6,940 nt of DNA from an uncultured Prevotella sp. (GTDB lineage: Bacteria; Bacteroidota; Bacteroidia; Bacteroidales; Bacteroidaceae): the NCBI GenBank assembly GCA_900553155.1, contig USCM01000104.1, positions 1 to 6,940 on the forward strand. Reading direction: 5' to 3'. The notes below the pieces were generated by a model. The model was given only the letters and a program-made list of their open reading frames with translations, made no database searches and was not told where the DNA came from. Both the position numbers and the translations under genes were made by a program. How positions within the stretch are numbered: the stretch's first letter is position 1; each line of letters begins with the position of its first letter. This document shows positions 6,731-6,940 of the stretch, one piece after another.

Positions 6731-6940
6731 ATGGATTTCGATTCTTTCTCCGAAATACTTAATGTTCTAACCCGCAACAAGTCGCGGACATTCCTTACAG
6801 GCTTCGGCGTGTTTTGGGGCGTGTTTATGCTTGTGGGACTTGTTGGAGGAGGCGACGGACTGAAGGAGATACTAAACAATAACCTTGCAGGATTTGCCAC
6901 AAACTCGGCTGTGGTGTGGGCTCAGCCTACCACCAAGCCA
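6731..6940 (+). CDS. MacB/FtsX-type ABC transporter permease 2, N-terminal part (3' end outside window)
   Basis: The first 70 codons of a second permease are present, and the frame is open to the window edge. The protein begins MDFDSFSEILNVLTRNKSRT. It continues into one long hydrophobic helix (about residues 21-42) and then the start of a periplasmic domain. Over the 34 positions starting at the RNKSRT motif, 17 residues are identical to the N-terminus of permease 1 (H15 to I48 there), including RT.LTGF.V.WG.F.L, so the two are paralogs. The ATG at 6731 is fixed by an in-frame TAA at 6719-6721, with only ATA, TGG and CTT between. It lies 85 bases after permease 1, beyond two inverted repeats. 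The pair probably forms a heterodimeric membrane part served by the upstream ATPase, although separate homodimers cannot be excluded. A second overlapping ATG (6715) opens only a 15-codon frame. Confidence 0.9.
   Translation, partial: MDFDSFSEILNVLTRNKSRTFLTGFGVFWGVFMLVGLVGGGDGLKEILNNNLAGFATNSAVVWAQPTTKP

Noticed and set aside
5797..6900. Long minus-strand open frame (367 codons) opposite permease 1 and the start of permease 2.
   Set aside because: It is low-complexity, basic and His-rich with no motif, and lies opposite a well-supported permease with conserved MacB features.

Overview
The window looks like chromosomal DNA from the phylum Bacteroidota, most likely order Bacteroidales (Prevotella-like). 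The evidence is the character of the MurA, RimM and RseP proteins (for example RseP with an HEGGH zinc motif and a GIGWLPLGGY segment), gene starts preceded by A/T-rich leaders instead of strong Shine-Dalgarno sequences, and an ABC transporter with one ATPase followed by two paralogous MacB/FtsX-type permeases. All genes are on the + strand. The species call is an inference from protein character; no search was run.

Region 1 (1-4545) is a compact run of housekeeping and cell-envelope genes. It begins with the 3' end of murA (first step of peptidoglycan precursor synthesis), followed by rimM (30S ribosome maturation), dxr (second step of the MEP isoprenoid pathway), rseP (site-2 intramembrane protease) and an EamA/DMT-type membrane transporter of unknown substrate. 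The gaps are 8, 14, 36 and 40 bases, so these genes are probably co-transcribed. Three of them bear on the envelope: MurA makes peptidoglycan precursor, Dxr feeds the isoprenoids used for the undecaprenyl carrier lipid, and RseP is a membrane protease. The run ends at a strong intrinsic terminator whose hairpin is built from the last codons and stop codon of the transporter gene.

Region 2 (4546-6940) starts with a short AT-rich gap that should hold a new promoter. It then encodes an ABC exporter of the MacB/LolD class: an ATPase, a complete four-TM permease with a large periplasmic domain, and the first 70 codons of a second, paralogous permease cut by the window edge. Two perfect inverted repeats lie in the 85-base gap between the permeases. 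A membrane-fusion protein and a TolC-like channel are commonly found beside such genes, but would lie outside this window.

Overall this is an ordinary, well-conserved chromosomal region. I see no mobile element, CRISPR array, tRNA, rRNA or clearly novel system. The points most worth a second look are the terminator inside the transporter coding sequence, the tandem hairpins between the two permease genes, and the divergent permease pair itself.
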